Below are positions 1-7,114 of a DNA stretch of 14,006 nucleotides, one piece after another; position 1 is the first letter of the stretch, and the number at the start of each line of letters is the position of its first letter. The notes under the pieces were generated by a model. The model saw nothing but the letters and a program-made list of their open reading frames with translations, did no database searches and had not been told where the DNA came from. The DNA lies in the NCBI GenBank assembly GCA_938039225.1, contig CALHVH010000064.1:1-14006 (forward strand), given 5' to 3'. This DNA is from an uncultured Gammaproteobacteria bacterium (GTDB lineage: Bacteria; Pseudomonadota; Gammaproteobacteria; Steroidobacterales; JABDMI01). Position numbers and translations under genes: made by a program.

Positions 1-657
1 GACTTGGTGATGTACTATCAAGGAAAGAAAATTAATTGTGCTAATTTAGTTAAGTTACCTGTACAACTCAGTGAATTCCGGTTTTACCTTCACGATTTGA
101 GCATAGCTGAAAAGAAGTTGTCACTTATCGATAATCAGTTCCAACATGCCGGGATAGTCTATGTGGATTTTTCAGCAACACAGAGGCATTGTCAAAGTAA
201 ACTTATGCTTAGTTTTAATCAAGCTATTATTGTTAAAAACCAAATAAATGATTTTGGTAATTTGAGTTTTAAGTTAGGAATTCCAACGGGTTTAAATCAT
301 CAAAACCCAGTTAAAGCTCAAGCGCCTTTGAACCGTTCAGATATGCACTGGCAATGGTTATCAGGTTATAAGTTTTTACGCTTAGAGTATTTAAAGAATA
401 ATCAGATTAATCGCCTGCATTTGGGAAGTTCCGGATGTGAAGGAAAAATCCCGGATAATGTTGACTGCAAAACTCCAAATCGTTTACTGTTTAATTTATC
501 TGATTTTGATATTTCTAAGCCCGTAATTGAAGTGCATTTGGATGAATTAATTAGACCCGAACAAGAATCATTATGTATGGGTGATTTTGAACAAGAACAT
601 TGTAAAGATTGGATAAGTGCTTTACAAAATACGGTATTCAAAACAGCAAGTCAGTAA
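1..657 (+). CDS. mbnP: MbnP-family copper-binding protein, 5' truncated by window edge
   Basis: Periplasmic copper-binding protein of the MbnP type (also called metallo-mystery pair four-Cys protein). The reading frame is open from base 1, so the signal peptide and first strand lie outside the window; the TTG at 4 is not the true start. Counting base 1 as codon 1, the family landmarks are visible: an FRFYLHD block near residue 27, YVDF near 54, LGIP..LNH at 92-99, the MHWQW..GYKF block at 115-125, GSSGC at 142-146, TPNR at 158-161, and cysteines at 13, 64, 146, 156, 192 and 201. In studied MbnP a tryptophan is oxidised to kynurenine by the partner MbnH and takes part in copper binding. Here the only tryptophans seen are the two in MHWQW and one near the C terminus. 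The stop codon overlaps the next start (TAATG), so the pair is translationally coupled. The family call is firm; the copper role is inherited from the family. Confidence 0.88.
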   Translation, partial: DLVMYYQGKKINCANLVKLPVQLSEFRFYLHDLSIAEKKLSLIDNQFQHAGIVYVDFSATQRHCQSKLMLSFNQAIIVKNQINDFGNLSFKLGIPTGLNHQNPVKAQAPLNRSDMHWQWLSGYKFLRLEYLKNNQINRLHLGSSGCEGKIPDNVDCKTPNRLLFNLSDFDISKPVIEVHLDELIRPEQESLCMGDFEQEHCKDWISALQNTVFKTASQ

Positions 658-1793
658 TGAAAATCTTATTTAAATTAATTGGTGTTGTTTTCTTTTTAGT
701 CATTATTTATTTAGTGATTAATCATCAGCCCAATAAAACTTATCAATGGAATTTGCCAGAACATTTCCCTGAGCCACTTATTCCGCTAGATAATCCAATG
801 AGTCAAGCTAAGGTAGAGCTTGGACGTCATTTATTTTATGACATGAATTTATCGGTAAACAAAACTAAATCTTGTGCTAGTTGTCACCTACAAGAAAAAG
901 CGTTTACCGATGGTTTACCTCGTGCACTGGGAGCAACTGGACAACTACATCCACGTGGTTCAATGAGTTTAGCAAATATTGCTTATGTGGCTAGTTTAAA
1001 TTGGGCGGACCCATTAACTGAGACTTTAGAGCATCAATTATTAGTCCCATTATTTGCAGAAGAGCCAGTTGAAATGGGTATGTCAGGCAGAGAGCAAGAA
1101 ATCATAAACTATTTATCAAAGCAGCCAATTTATAGCACTCTTTTTAAGAAAGCGTTTTCGAATCAGGGAATTTCTATACATTCTGTGTCACAAGCTCTAG
1201 CCAGTTTTCAACGATCTTTAATCAGTGGTAATGCGGCTTATGATAGATATTTGTTGGGAGATGATACAGCCATGAGTAGCAAGGCCCTAAAAGGAATGAA
1301 TTTATTTTTTTCTGAAAAAGTAGAATGTTTTCATTGTCATGGAGGGTTTAATTTTTCTGATTCCTCTTCGCATGCAACCGAGCAACTAAAACTTAAACCT
1401 TTTCACAATAATGGCTTGTATAATCTTGATGCTAATGGCGCATATCCTGAACTAAATCAAGGTGTATTTAGCATTACCCAAAATACAGAAGATATGGGAC
1501 ATTTCAAAGCCCCCTCATTACGGAATATTGAATTGACTGCACCTTATATGCATGATGGGAGTATTGTCTCTCTTGACGAAGTCTTGGATCATTACTCGGC
1601 TGGAGGAAGAAACATTGTAAATGGTAAAAACCAAGGAGATGGAAGTGCCAGCCCATTAAAAAATAAATTTATAAAAGGGTTTGATTTAAGTCAGCAGGAG
1701 AGAGAGGAACTCTTAGCTTTTTTAGAAAGCTTAACGGATGAGGAATTTGTTAAAAACCCTTCACATGCAAACCCGTGGATAGAATTGAATTGA
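657..1793 (+). CDS. mbnH: MbnH-type di-heme cytochrome c peroxidase/MauG-like enzyme
   Basis: A 378-residue di-heme enzyme of the CCP/MauG superfamily, expected to act in the periplasm on the MbnP encoded just upstream, oxidising a tryptophan to kynurenine. The start ATG at 657 shares its A with the upstream stop and gives a good N-terminal signal or anchor helix (residues 3-21). An upstream in-frame ATG at 609 would lie deep inside mbnP and remove this logic. Two CxxCH heme sites are present: CASCH at 73-77 and CFHCH at 224-228. Other family landmarks are ELGRHLFYD (54-62), RGSMSLAN near 100, FKAPSLRN (283-290) and APYMHDGS (295-302). The length is normal for the family, and a bidirectional terminator follows the stop. 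A generic CCP that only detoxifies peroxide is the main alternative, but the adjacent MbnP strongly favours the MbnH assignment. Confidence 0.9.
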   Translation: MKILFKLIGVVFFLVIIYLVINHQPNKTYQWNLPEHFPEPLIPLDNPMSQAKVELGRHLFYDMNLSVNKTKSCASCHLQEKAFTDGLPRALGATGQLHPRGSMSLANIAYVASLNWADPLTETLEHQLLVPLFAEEPVEMGMSGREQEIINYLSKQPIYSTLFKKAFSNQGISIHSVSQALASFQRSLISGNAAYDRYLLGDDTAMSSKALKGMNLFFSEKVECFHCHGGFNFSDSSSHATEQLKLKPFHNNGLYNLDANGAYPELNQGVFSITQNTEDMGHFKAPSLRNIELTAPYMHDGSIVSLDEVLDHYSAGGRNIVNGKNQGDGSASPLKNKFIKGFDLSQQEREELLAFLESLTDEEFVKNPSHANPWIELN

Positions 1794-1802
1794 TGAGTTA
1801 AA

Positions 1803-1830
1803 AAAAGACCTGATATAAATCAGGTCTTTT
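1803..1830. terminator. Bidirectional intrinsic terminator between convergent genes
   Basis: A perfect 12-bp inverted repeat, AAAAGACCTGAT at 1803-1814 and ATCAGGTCTTTT at 1819-1830, with a 4-nt ATAA loop. The A-run on one side and T-run on the other give a U-tract in both directions. It lies 9 bases past the mbnH stop and 11 bases past the stop of the minus-strand gene ending at 1842, so it can end both transcripts. Confidence 0.9.
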
Positions 1831-1841
1831 AAGGTTGTAGT

Positions 1842-3971
1842 TTAAATTTTCTTTCTTCTAATAAATTTTAAGTAAAGTAAGAATGAAAACAAAAATCCAA
1901 GGCTTCCGCCACCACCACCATTATCTGTTGGAGTTGTAACACCTGGAGTTGTAGGGGCAGGTGCATCATTTGCAGAGATATTTACTTCAGTTGACGAAAC
2001 GCCTAGTTCCGCTCCATTGCTTGGATCACTAATGCTTACGGTGAAGTTTTCAATACCTTCTTCAGTTGTATCATCGGTAATAGTTACGCTAATGCTTTTA
2101 GCTTCAGTGTCATTGTCAGACCAGGTCAAGGTGCCGCTGACATTTGCGTAGTCTTCACCTGATATCGCCGAGCCATCTGCGGTTGTGAAATTAACAGATA
2201 CTTCCCCATCAGAGCCACTAGTACGTTCAACCAAGATGTTAACAGTTCCAGTGTCTTCAGAAACAGTTATAGTGTCTGATGAGAGCCCAATAATGCCATT
2301 GTTATTTGAAAATGCATTGGGTTTTTCTTGGAGTACAAATAGACCGTTATTAATATCGCTAACCAAAATATTACCGCTTGGTAAATATGGATAGGTACCC
2401 CAAGCACCATCCGTATTCGCGGAGTTTGCAGTGGGCGCTGGGAAAGTGTCAAAATAAGCCGCCTCAACTGGGTTGTTAGGATTAGTAACATCTAAGACGC
2501 TCAAGCCCCGGCGATAATTTGACATAAAATACTTATCGCCCAGTGTAAAGCCATTATGGTCGGTTGCACGAGTTGGTCCAGTATAGGTATTTGAGATACT
2601 TGGGCTAACTAAACTAGAAATATCCAAAGTCCTTAGCGTTGTATTCAGTCCTAGGTTTTGTTCGTCGAGTTCATCTTGAATAAATACAAAATTTCCGTCT
2701 TTAGATGGCCAGCCAGAGTGGGTATAGACAGAATTTGCATAAGGGGTTGTGCTGATTTGAAAAGGTGCACTTTTGTCAGTCATATCCCAGATGTCGACTG
2801 AATTTTCATTGAAATCTATATAAACTTCACAAGGATTATGCCCTGAAGCGCATTGAGAAGTACGAGCATCGGTAATTACTAAACTACTTGCATCATGAAC
2901 ATAACCAGTACCCGCTGGAGGGGTGGTTACTAAATTTGGGCTTGTGGGGTTATCTAAATCAAAAATTCTAAATGCTCCGCCATTCTTATCGGCGCCAACA
3001 ATGTAGATATAAGCCTGCATTCCTTCTAAAGCAGTATTTTGTGAATAGTCCACATTACTGATATAGATATTATGAGCGTCAGAGAATTCAGAAACTGTTG
3101 ACGCAAGGCTAACCGATGTTGGTAAGTCATTAAGGTCAATAATTTGTAAACCTTGACCTCGTGCTTCAGTAGTCACATAAGCATAGGCTTTAAACTCTGT
3201 TCCATCTTGAAATTGGTAAACCTTAATATCACGCCATGTGCTGGAGAAACCGGAAACAGTGCCGACCTCAACTGGATTTTCAGGATCGGTAACGTCAATC
3301 ACTATGGTGCCATTACGCAGCCCCATTAAGGCGTATTCACGGTTGTTATTTAAGTCTACATGGCCCCATATATCACTGCCACTGCTAGGATTACTGCTCA
3401 TGCTTGAAAGAGGAGTTTGAGAAAGTAAGCTAATATTGTTACAAGGAAAAATACTCGCTAAGCCATCGACACAATCTATTGCAGTTTTTGCTTTTGTAGA
3501 AGAATATAAAAAATCAGCAGTAAACTTTTCTACTTCGGCAAGTCTATTTTTAGAAAGACTCTTAGTGTCCGAAATTATATTAAAGCCTTTTGCTGCTAGC
3601 TGTTCCCTAAATTCGGCTGGTATTCCTATTAGTGTGACAGGTCTTAAAGACGATTTTTGTGTATTGAATAAATCTCGTGTAGAGAAGCCACTTTTTAATG
3701 GAATCTTATCACCAAGAAAATGTACAACATCTTCGGCGGCAACCGGATATTCACCGCCGGCAATTAAAACCGAATCGGCTTTAGCCGCTTTGTCGATTGC
3801 ATATTTAATCGAAGCACAAGGATTTGACCTTTCAATACAATCGCCAGTATCTATGCCTGAAGATGCTACATAGCGATTTTTTTGGTTTTCGCCATCTGCA
3901 AAAACACTGTTAAATGAAAAAAGGCTGATTAGAGCAATTAAAGTATATAAGTGAGAAGTTGTTGTTTTCAT
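1842..3971 (-). CDS. Secreted choice-of-anchor B protein with Calx-beta domain and GlyGly-CTERM tail
   Basis: A 709-residue exported protein of unknown function. I chose the ATG at 3971 rather than 3989 because it starts a clean signal peptide (KTTT, hydrophobic core, cleavage after VFA at about residue 25) and has an AGG 8 bases upstream. Residues 33-75 resemble the start of a right-handed beta-helix repeat protein (YVASSG..TGDC....PC.SI.YAI). Residues about 198-548 are a choice-of-anchor B region: IWGHVDL, repeated IDVTDP / IIDLNDLP / VLDVTNP blades, AHNIYI, YVHDASSL, YTHSGW, DHNGF and YMSNY, consistent with an LVIVD-like beta-propeller. Residues about 565-668 form a Calx-beta domain (TITVSEDTGTV ... 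EDY ... TWSDND ... ENFTV). The tail has GGGGG at 685-689, a hydrophobic stretch and RRKK, typical of GlyGly-CTERM proteins cut by rhombosortase and carried out by type II secretion. Cell-surface or extracellular placement is inference from that tail. Confidence 0.87.
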   Translation of the reverse strand: MKTTTSHLYTLIALISLFSFNSVFADGENQKNRYVASSGIDTGDCIERSNPCASIKYAIDKAAKADSVLIAGGEYPVAAEDVVHFLGDKIPLKSGFSTRDLFNTQKSSLRPVTLIGIPAEFREQLAAKGFNIISDTKSLSKNRLAEVEKFTADFLYSSTKAKTAIDCVDGLASIFPCNNISLLSQTPLSSMSSNPSSGSDIWGHVDLNNNREYALMGLRNGTIVIDVTDPENPVEVGTVSGFSSTWRDIKVYQFQDGTEFKAYAYVTTEARGQGLQIIDLNDLPTSVSLASTVSEFSDAHNIYISNVDYSQNTALEGMQAYIYIVGADKNGGAFRIFDLDNPTSPNLVTTPPAGTGYVHDASSLVITDARTSQCASGHNPCEVYIDFNENSVDIWDMTDKSAPFQISTTPYANSVYTHSGWPSKDGNFVFIQDELDEQNLGLNTTLRTLDISSLVSPSISNTYTGPTRATDHNGFTLGDKYFMSNYRRGLSVLDVTNPNNPVEAAYFDTFPAPTANSANTDGAWGTYPYLPSGNILVSDINNGLFVLQEKPNAFSNNNGIIGLSSDTITVSEDTGTVNILVERTSGSDGEVSVNFTTADGSAISGEDYANVSGTLTWSDNDTEAKSISVTITDDTTEEGIENFTVSISDPSNGAELGVSSTEVNISANDAPAPTTPGVTTPTDNGGGGGSLGFLFSFLLYLKFIRRKKI

Positions 3972-4056
3972 TAGGTTTACCTGTTCCATATATGAAACAC
4001 AGTATACCTTTATTCAGATGAGTATTTTAAATTGAATTAAATCAATAGTTTATGTT

Positions 4057-5181
4057 TTAAGAATTGCTTGTAGTTAAGGTGATCGAGAGATCATTAGATT
4101 CTAGCTGAAAGTCATCTACACTAAATAATTCTAAACACGGCATAGCGCCTATGAGTTTTAATTGATTCTTTATAATCTTTTTTGCCAATATAATTGCTGG
4201 TAGAGCAGGCACTTTAGGTCCATCGCCATCTGTCGCAATGAGCTGCCAATTAATTGCTAATGGCTGAGAATTCCTGTCTAGTCCGTTCAAATTGATAGTC
4301 ATACCACCGGTATCTGTCCCGAAAGGTAAAAACCAATGAGTCATACGCGTAAATGCTTTTGCAAATACATTCCAATTACGAATAAGTTTTAGACGACTTA
4401 AGCCTGATAAAACCCATAAACTTAAATGCATAAAGCTAAGCTCAGAACCGGCTTGGAATTTTACGTTTTCCACTTCAGGGTAGTGTTTAGGAAATAGCTC
4501 TAAATCGGGTACATCGCAATTTGCTGCCCAACGATACCCTAGACCTTGTAAATGAATACGTTGAATATTTTGCCAACCAAAAACATGAGTCCATTGTTTG
4601 TTTTGCCATACTCTAATCGGCTTTCCTGTGTAACTTAATACCGAAGATACTGTTGCTTCACCATGTTCGCTTTTATTACCTGGCAATATATAACATTCAA
4701 TACTTTTTAAATGTGAGAATTGGTTTTTGTACTTGTTAATAACGGCTGAAGATAAACCAGGAACACTACTGGCCCCACTTATAACTAGGCAGTTACTATT
4801 TTTTGCATCCTCATCAAGTTGTTCTATATTACAAACAAAGTCTCGCCCGTCTGCAAGGTCTAAATAGTTTATGCCATTTGCAATACAGGCTTTCGCAACA
4901 AAATACTCTTGACCTTGAAAGGGCCCACATGTGTGAATGACTAAATTAACATTTAGAGTAGATAGTTTTTCAGTTAGATTTTCAGACTGTGCATCAATAG
5001 TTAACGCTTCGAGTTTAGTTAAAGAGACATCTGAGAGACTATCAACTAATGCTTGAGCTTTGCTTAGCGTGCGACCGGCTATCAAGATGTGTAGATTAGA
5101 CTCTTGACTCAGTGCCTCAACAATTTGTGTGCCAAAAACGCCATAACCGCCAAGAACTAAGATTCGAAAAGTCTGGTGCAT
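4057..5181 (-). CDS. Saccharopine-dehydrogenase-like NAD(P)-binding oxidoreductase
   Basis: A 374-residue predicted cytoplasmic protein with an N-terminal Rossmann fold of the saccharopine dehydrogenase NADP-binding type: LVLGGYGVFG with GGYGVFG at 11-17, then IAGRT at 34-38, a CGPF turn at 85-88 and YLDLADG at 106-112. These match uncharacterised saccharopine dehydrogenase family proteins rather than the lysine-pathway enzyme, and the substrate is unknown. The start is supported by a strong AAGGAGG (5192-5198) ten bases upstream and by the Rossmann strand beginning a few residues later. It is transcribed away from a GbsR/MarR regulator and a DUF4166 gene. DUF4166 is known as a C-terminal partner domain of this dehydrogenase family, so the two proteins probably act in the same process. 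A consensus -10 (TATAAT) lies upstream beside a palindrome. Confidence 0.85.
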   Translation of the reverse strand: MHQTFRILVLGGYGVFGTQIVEALSQESNLHILIAGRTLSKAQALVDSLSDVSLTKLEALTIDAQSENLTEKLSTLNVNLVIHTCGPFQGQEYFVAKACIANGINYLDLADGRDFVCNIEQLDEDAKNSNCLVISGASSVPGLSSAVINKYKNQFSHLKSIECYILPGNKSEHGEATVSSVLSYTGKPIRVWQNKQWTHVFGWQNIQRIHLQGLGYRWAANCDVPDLELFPKHYPEVENVKFQAGSELSFMHLSLWVLSGLSRLKLIRNWNVFAKAFTRMTHWFLPFGTDTGGMTINLNGLDRNSQPLAINWQLIATDGDGPKVPALPAIILAKKIIKNQLKLIGAMPCLELFSVDDFQLESNDLSITLTTSNS

Positions 5182-5183
5182 TA

Positions 5184-5212
5184 TTGTCTTGCCTCCTTGT
5201 GGTTTCTATTAT
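5184..5212 (+). promoter_or_regulatory. Predicted sigma-70 promoter for the GbsR/DUF4166 operon
   Basis: TTGTCT at 5184-5189, a 17-base spacer and TATTAT at 5207-5212 (4/6 and 5/6 matches to consensus). The start point would fall near 5219-5220, exactly at the left edge of the palindrome. The -10 overlaps the opposite-strand TATAAT, so the two divergent promoters overlap. Confidence 0.45.
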
Positions 5213-5213
5213 A
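5208..5213 (-). promoter_or_regulatory. -10 element for the oxidoreductase gene
   Basis: Read on the minus strand this is a consensus TATAAT, 27 bases upstream of the start at 5181. No good -35 hexamer lies at the right distance; the palindrome at 5220-5239 occupies that position. The promoter may therefore depend on, or be blocked by, a factor bound there. Confidence 0.5.
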
Positions 5214-5219
5214 TCATTA

Positions 5220-5239
5220 ATTTCTGTAAAGACAGAAAT
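5220..5239. promoter_or_regulatory. Palindromic operator candidate in the divergent promoter region
   Basis: The sequence ATTTCTGTAAAGACAGAAAT has perfect 8-bp arms (5220-5227 and 5232-5239) around an AAAG centre. It starts at the predicted plus-strand transcription start and covers the -35 region of the minus-strand promoter. A dimeric MarR/GbsR-type protein is encoded 10 bases downstream, so autoregulation and control of the oxidoreductase gene are the obvious inference. Confidence 0.6.
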
Positions 5240-5248
5240 AAAAGAAAC

Positions 5249-5770
5249 ATGCATCCAGTTACTGAAAAATTCGTATTACATTGGGGTGAAATGGGGACTC
5301 GTTGGGGGGTTAACCGTTCTGTAGCTCAAATTCACGCCTACTTGTTTTTAACAGCAGAGCCTACAACGGCAGAAGAACTTTGTGATGTGTTAAGTATGGC
5401 CCGCTCTAATGTAAGCAATAGTCTAAAAGAGCTTATGAGTTGGGACTTGATTAAAGTGACCCATGAATTAGGAGATAGGCGTGATCATTTTCATGCAATC
5501 AGTGATACTTGGGAAATGATTATGACCATAATTGAGGGTAGAAGACGAAGAGAGTTAGATCCCACCTTAACCGTATTGCGTCAATGTGTTTTAGAGGCGG
5601 ATAAAGATAAATTTTTGGACAATGGAATTAAATCAAGGATTAATGAAACTCTAAATTCAGTTGAGTCACTAGTAAATTGGTTTGATGACATTAAAACAGT
5701 TCCACAAAAAACCATCCTAAAGTTAGTAAAAATGGGTAGCAAGATTACAAAATTTTTAAGTAAAAAATAA
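5249..5770 (+). CDS. GbsR/MarR-family transcriptional regulator
   Basis: A 173-residue winged-helix DNA-binding protein of the GbsR/MarR family. The family N-terminal block FVLHWGEMGTRWGVNR (8-23) is almost intact, followed by the helix-turn-helix TAEELCDVLSMARSNVSNSLKEL (40-62) and the wing GDRRDHF (75-81). The C-terminal helices (about 85-170) probably serve dimerisation or ligand sensing. The ATG at 5249 is chosen because upstream in-frame codons run through the palindrome and promoter and encode nothing typical of the family. The ribosome site is weak (AAAGAAAC). It heads an operon with the DUF4166 gene 15 bases downstream. It probably binds the palindrome at 5220-5239. The ligand is unknown; osmoprotectant control as in Bacillus GbsR should not be assumed. 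Confidence 0.9.
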   Translation: MHPVTEKFVLHWGEMGTRWGVNRSVAQIHAYLFLTAEPTTAEELCDVLSMARSNVSNSLKELMSWDLIKVTHELGDRRDHFHAISDTWEMIMTIIEGRRRRELDPTLTVLRQCVLEADKDKFLDNGIKSRINETLNSVESLVNWFDDIKTVPQKTILKLVKMGSKITKFLSKK

Positions 5771-5785
5771 ACTAAAGGAACTTGA

Positions 5786-6463
5786 ATGCAAGAATTCAGT
5801 GTCAAAACTAAACTCAGTCACGAAGAACTCTTGAGAGCAAAGCAAGAGGCTGAAAACTATGCTGAAAATACCGTTCCTGATAATAGTTATGAAAAATTAC
5901 TTGGCGACACTGAATGGAAAAAACTAAAGCCTGAAATTCAAAAACGTTTTTCTGTAAAACCAGCCGTAGGGAAAAAAATTATTTACGTAGGTAACATGCA
6001 AGTAAAGTATTCTTTTTTTGGTTGGTTGTTTGCCAAATTTTGTAGACTTATCGGTAGGCCTTTGGCAACCCATGCTGGTGAAGAGGTTCCAGTAGTGGTC
6101 AGCTTAACTCAAAACCAACAACATCAAGGAACCGAATGGAGAAGAGACTACAGCTTTGCTGGATATGAAGAGACTATTGTGTCAGTTAAAGCCTTAGATG
6201 AAAAAGGTCAGCTCGAAGAGCATACGGGTTTTGGTTTTTCCATGAGCTTGGATGTGAGGGTGGTAAACGGGAACTTAGAATTTCATAGTCGTAAGTATAA
6301 TTTTAGACTGGGAAAAATTTGTATGACATTACCCATGCTTATCACTCCAGGAAATATCATTGTTAAACACGAGCAAGTTGAAAATGAATTTTTTCGTTTT
6401 ACCTTAGAAGTAAATCATCCTTTATTAGGACGGACATTTTACCAAACCGGAATATTTAGTTAA
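5786..6463 (+). CDS. DUF4166 domain-containing protein
   Basis: A 225-residue protein with a DUF4166 domain from about residue 38 to the end. Recognisable parts are LGDTEWKKLKPEIQKRFSV (39-57), YVGNMQV (67-73), IGRPL (89-93), VPVVV (101-105), WRRDYSF (118-124), the GFGFSMSLDV stretch (148-157) and GNLEFHSRKYNF (162-173). The biochemical role is unknown. In other bacteria this domain is often found fused behind a saccharopine dehydrogenase-like domain; here that partner is encoded divergently at 4057-5181. No signal peptide or clear membrane helix is seen. The first 37 residues are charged and probably helical. AAAGGA at 5774-5779 gives a good ribosome site 6 bases before the ATG. The stop codon abuts the stop of the opposite-strand gene at 6464 with no gap. 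Confidence 0.83.
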   Translation: MQEFSVKTKLSHEELLRAKQEAENYAENTVPDNSYEKLLGDTEWKKLKPEIQKRFSVKPAVGKKIIYVGNMQVKYSFFGWLFAKFCRLIGRPLATHAGEEVPVVVSLTQNQQHQGTEWRRDYSFAGYEETIVSVKALDEKGQLEEHTGFGFSMSLDVRVVNGNLEFHSRKYNFRLGKICMTLPMLITPGNIIVKHEQVENEFFRFTLEVNHPLLGRTFYQTGIFS

Positions 6464-6655
6464 TTATTCGTTTTCACTGCGAACTTGTAAATCAATATAA
6501 CCATCATTATCGACTGTAACGCTAATAAGTATTGGTCTACAGCATACTTGGCAGTCTTCTATATAGGTTTGCTGAGGAACACTGGTATCAAGTATTAACT
6601 CAATGGGTTCGCCACAATAGGGGCAATAGGATTTTTTAGTGATTAGACCTTGCAT
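6464..6655 (-). CDS. CPXCG-motif cysteine-rich zinc-ribbon protein
   Basis: A 63-residue protein of the CPXCG family, common in gammaproteobacteria and of unknown function. The motif CPYCGE has cysteines at 11 and 14, followed by CQVCCRP with cysteines at 35, 38 and 39, giving two CxxC knuckles that probably bind one zinc. The ILISVTVD...YIDLQV ending is typical of the family. There is no clear Shine-Dalgarno sequence before the ATG at 6655, and its upstream region is shared with the divergent GFA gene promoter. It ends directly against the DUF4166 stop codon with no terminator between, so the two transcripts should overlap at their 3' ends. Confidence 0.85.
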   Translation of the reverse strand: MQGLITKKSYCPYCGEPIELILDTSVPQQTYIEDCQVCCRPILISVTVDNDGYIDLQVRSENE

Positions 6656-6672
6656 GTGTTTTATTCTATAGT
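6644..6672 (+). promoter_or_regulatory. Predicted sigma-70 promoter for the GFA gene
   Basis: TAGACC at 6644-6649, a 17-base spacer and TATAGT at 6667-6672. The -35 lies over the first codons of the opposite-strand CPXCG gene. The same TAGACC hexamer with the same spacing appears before the iron operon at 7086. Confidence 0.4.
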
Positions 6673-6707
6673 AAATGGAATTTTTTATTTTTAAAAACTG
6701 GAGAGTA

Positions 6708-7070
6708 ATGGTGTTGAAAGGGTCTTGTCATTGTAAAAAAATACAATTTGAATTGAAAATAACTCCAGCTCACCTAACGGAATGTAATTGTTCTATTTGT
6801 TATCGCATTGGCGCACGATGGGCTCATGCGGATAATAGTGAAGTTAATATTATCTGTGATGACAGCGACCTCATTAATTACTCATGGGGCGATAAGTTAA
6901 TCATATTCTGTAGTTGCAAGCATTGTGGGTGTACTACGCATTGGAAAAGTATGGATGCTCAGGAATCAACACGAATGGCAGTGAATACTCGAATGGTGGA
7001 GCAATCTTTTACAAAGAATATTAATGTGCGTCATTTTGATGGAGCGGATAGTTTTGTGTTTATTGATTAA
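6708..7070 (+). CDS. GFA/CENP-V-family zinc-binding protein
   Basis: A 120-residue protein with the GFA (glutathione-dependent formaldehyde-activating enzyme/CENP-V) fold. Zinc-binding cysteines occur in the usual order: GSCHC (7 and 9), ECNCSIC (26, 28 and 31) and FCSCKHCGC (68, 70, 73 and 75). A short GAR segment follows CYRI, and MAVNTRM (90-96) matches the conserved R.N.R region. The start at 6708 is chosen over an upstream ATG at 6675 because GGAG (6700-6703) precedes it and MVLKGSCHC is the normal family N terminus. Most members have no proven formaldehyde activity, so the reaction is unassigned. It is probably monocistronic; the next gene has its own promoter. Confidence 0.85.
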   Translation: MVLKGSCHCKKIQFELKITPAHLTECNCSICYRIGARWAHADNSEVNIICDDSDLINYSWGDKLIIFCSCKHCGCTTHWKSMDAQESTRMAVNTRMVEQSFTKNINVRHFDGADSFVFID

Positions 7071-7085
7071 GTTTTAATCTATTCA

Positions 7086-7114
7086 TAGACCTCTAAATCT
7101 AAATGAGATATATT
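7086..7114 (+). promoter_or_regulatory. Predicted promoter of the iron transport operon
   Basis: TAGACC at 7086-7091 (4/6 match), an exact 17-base spacer and TATATT at 7109-7114 (5/6 match). Transcription would start near 7121, leaving a leader of about 70 bases. The -10 is at the centre of the Fur-type box, the standard layout for iron repression. Confidence 0.55.

Noticed and set aside
4..12. TTG, GTG or ATG near the left edge as the start of the MbnP gene
   Set aside because: The frame is open from base 1 and a start here would leave the protein without a signal peptide or the first conserved strand; the gene begins outside the window.
609..656. Upstream ATG at 609 as the start of the di-heme peroxidase
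   Set aside because: It would overlap mbnP by 49 bases and put 16 polar residues before the signal helix; the ATG at 657 in TAATG is the natural start.
3436..3873. 145-codon open frame on the plus strand
   Set aside because: It lies wholly inside the secreted choice-of-anchor B gene on the opposite strand, which has clear domains and a signal peptide; the plus-strand product resembles no family I know.
4001..4006. TATACT (minus strand) as -10 for the choice-of-anchor B gene
   Set aside because: No acceptable -35 hexamer lies 16-18 bases upstream, so I did not annotate a promoter; the gene might also be read from the oxidoreductase transcript.
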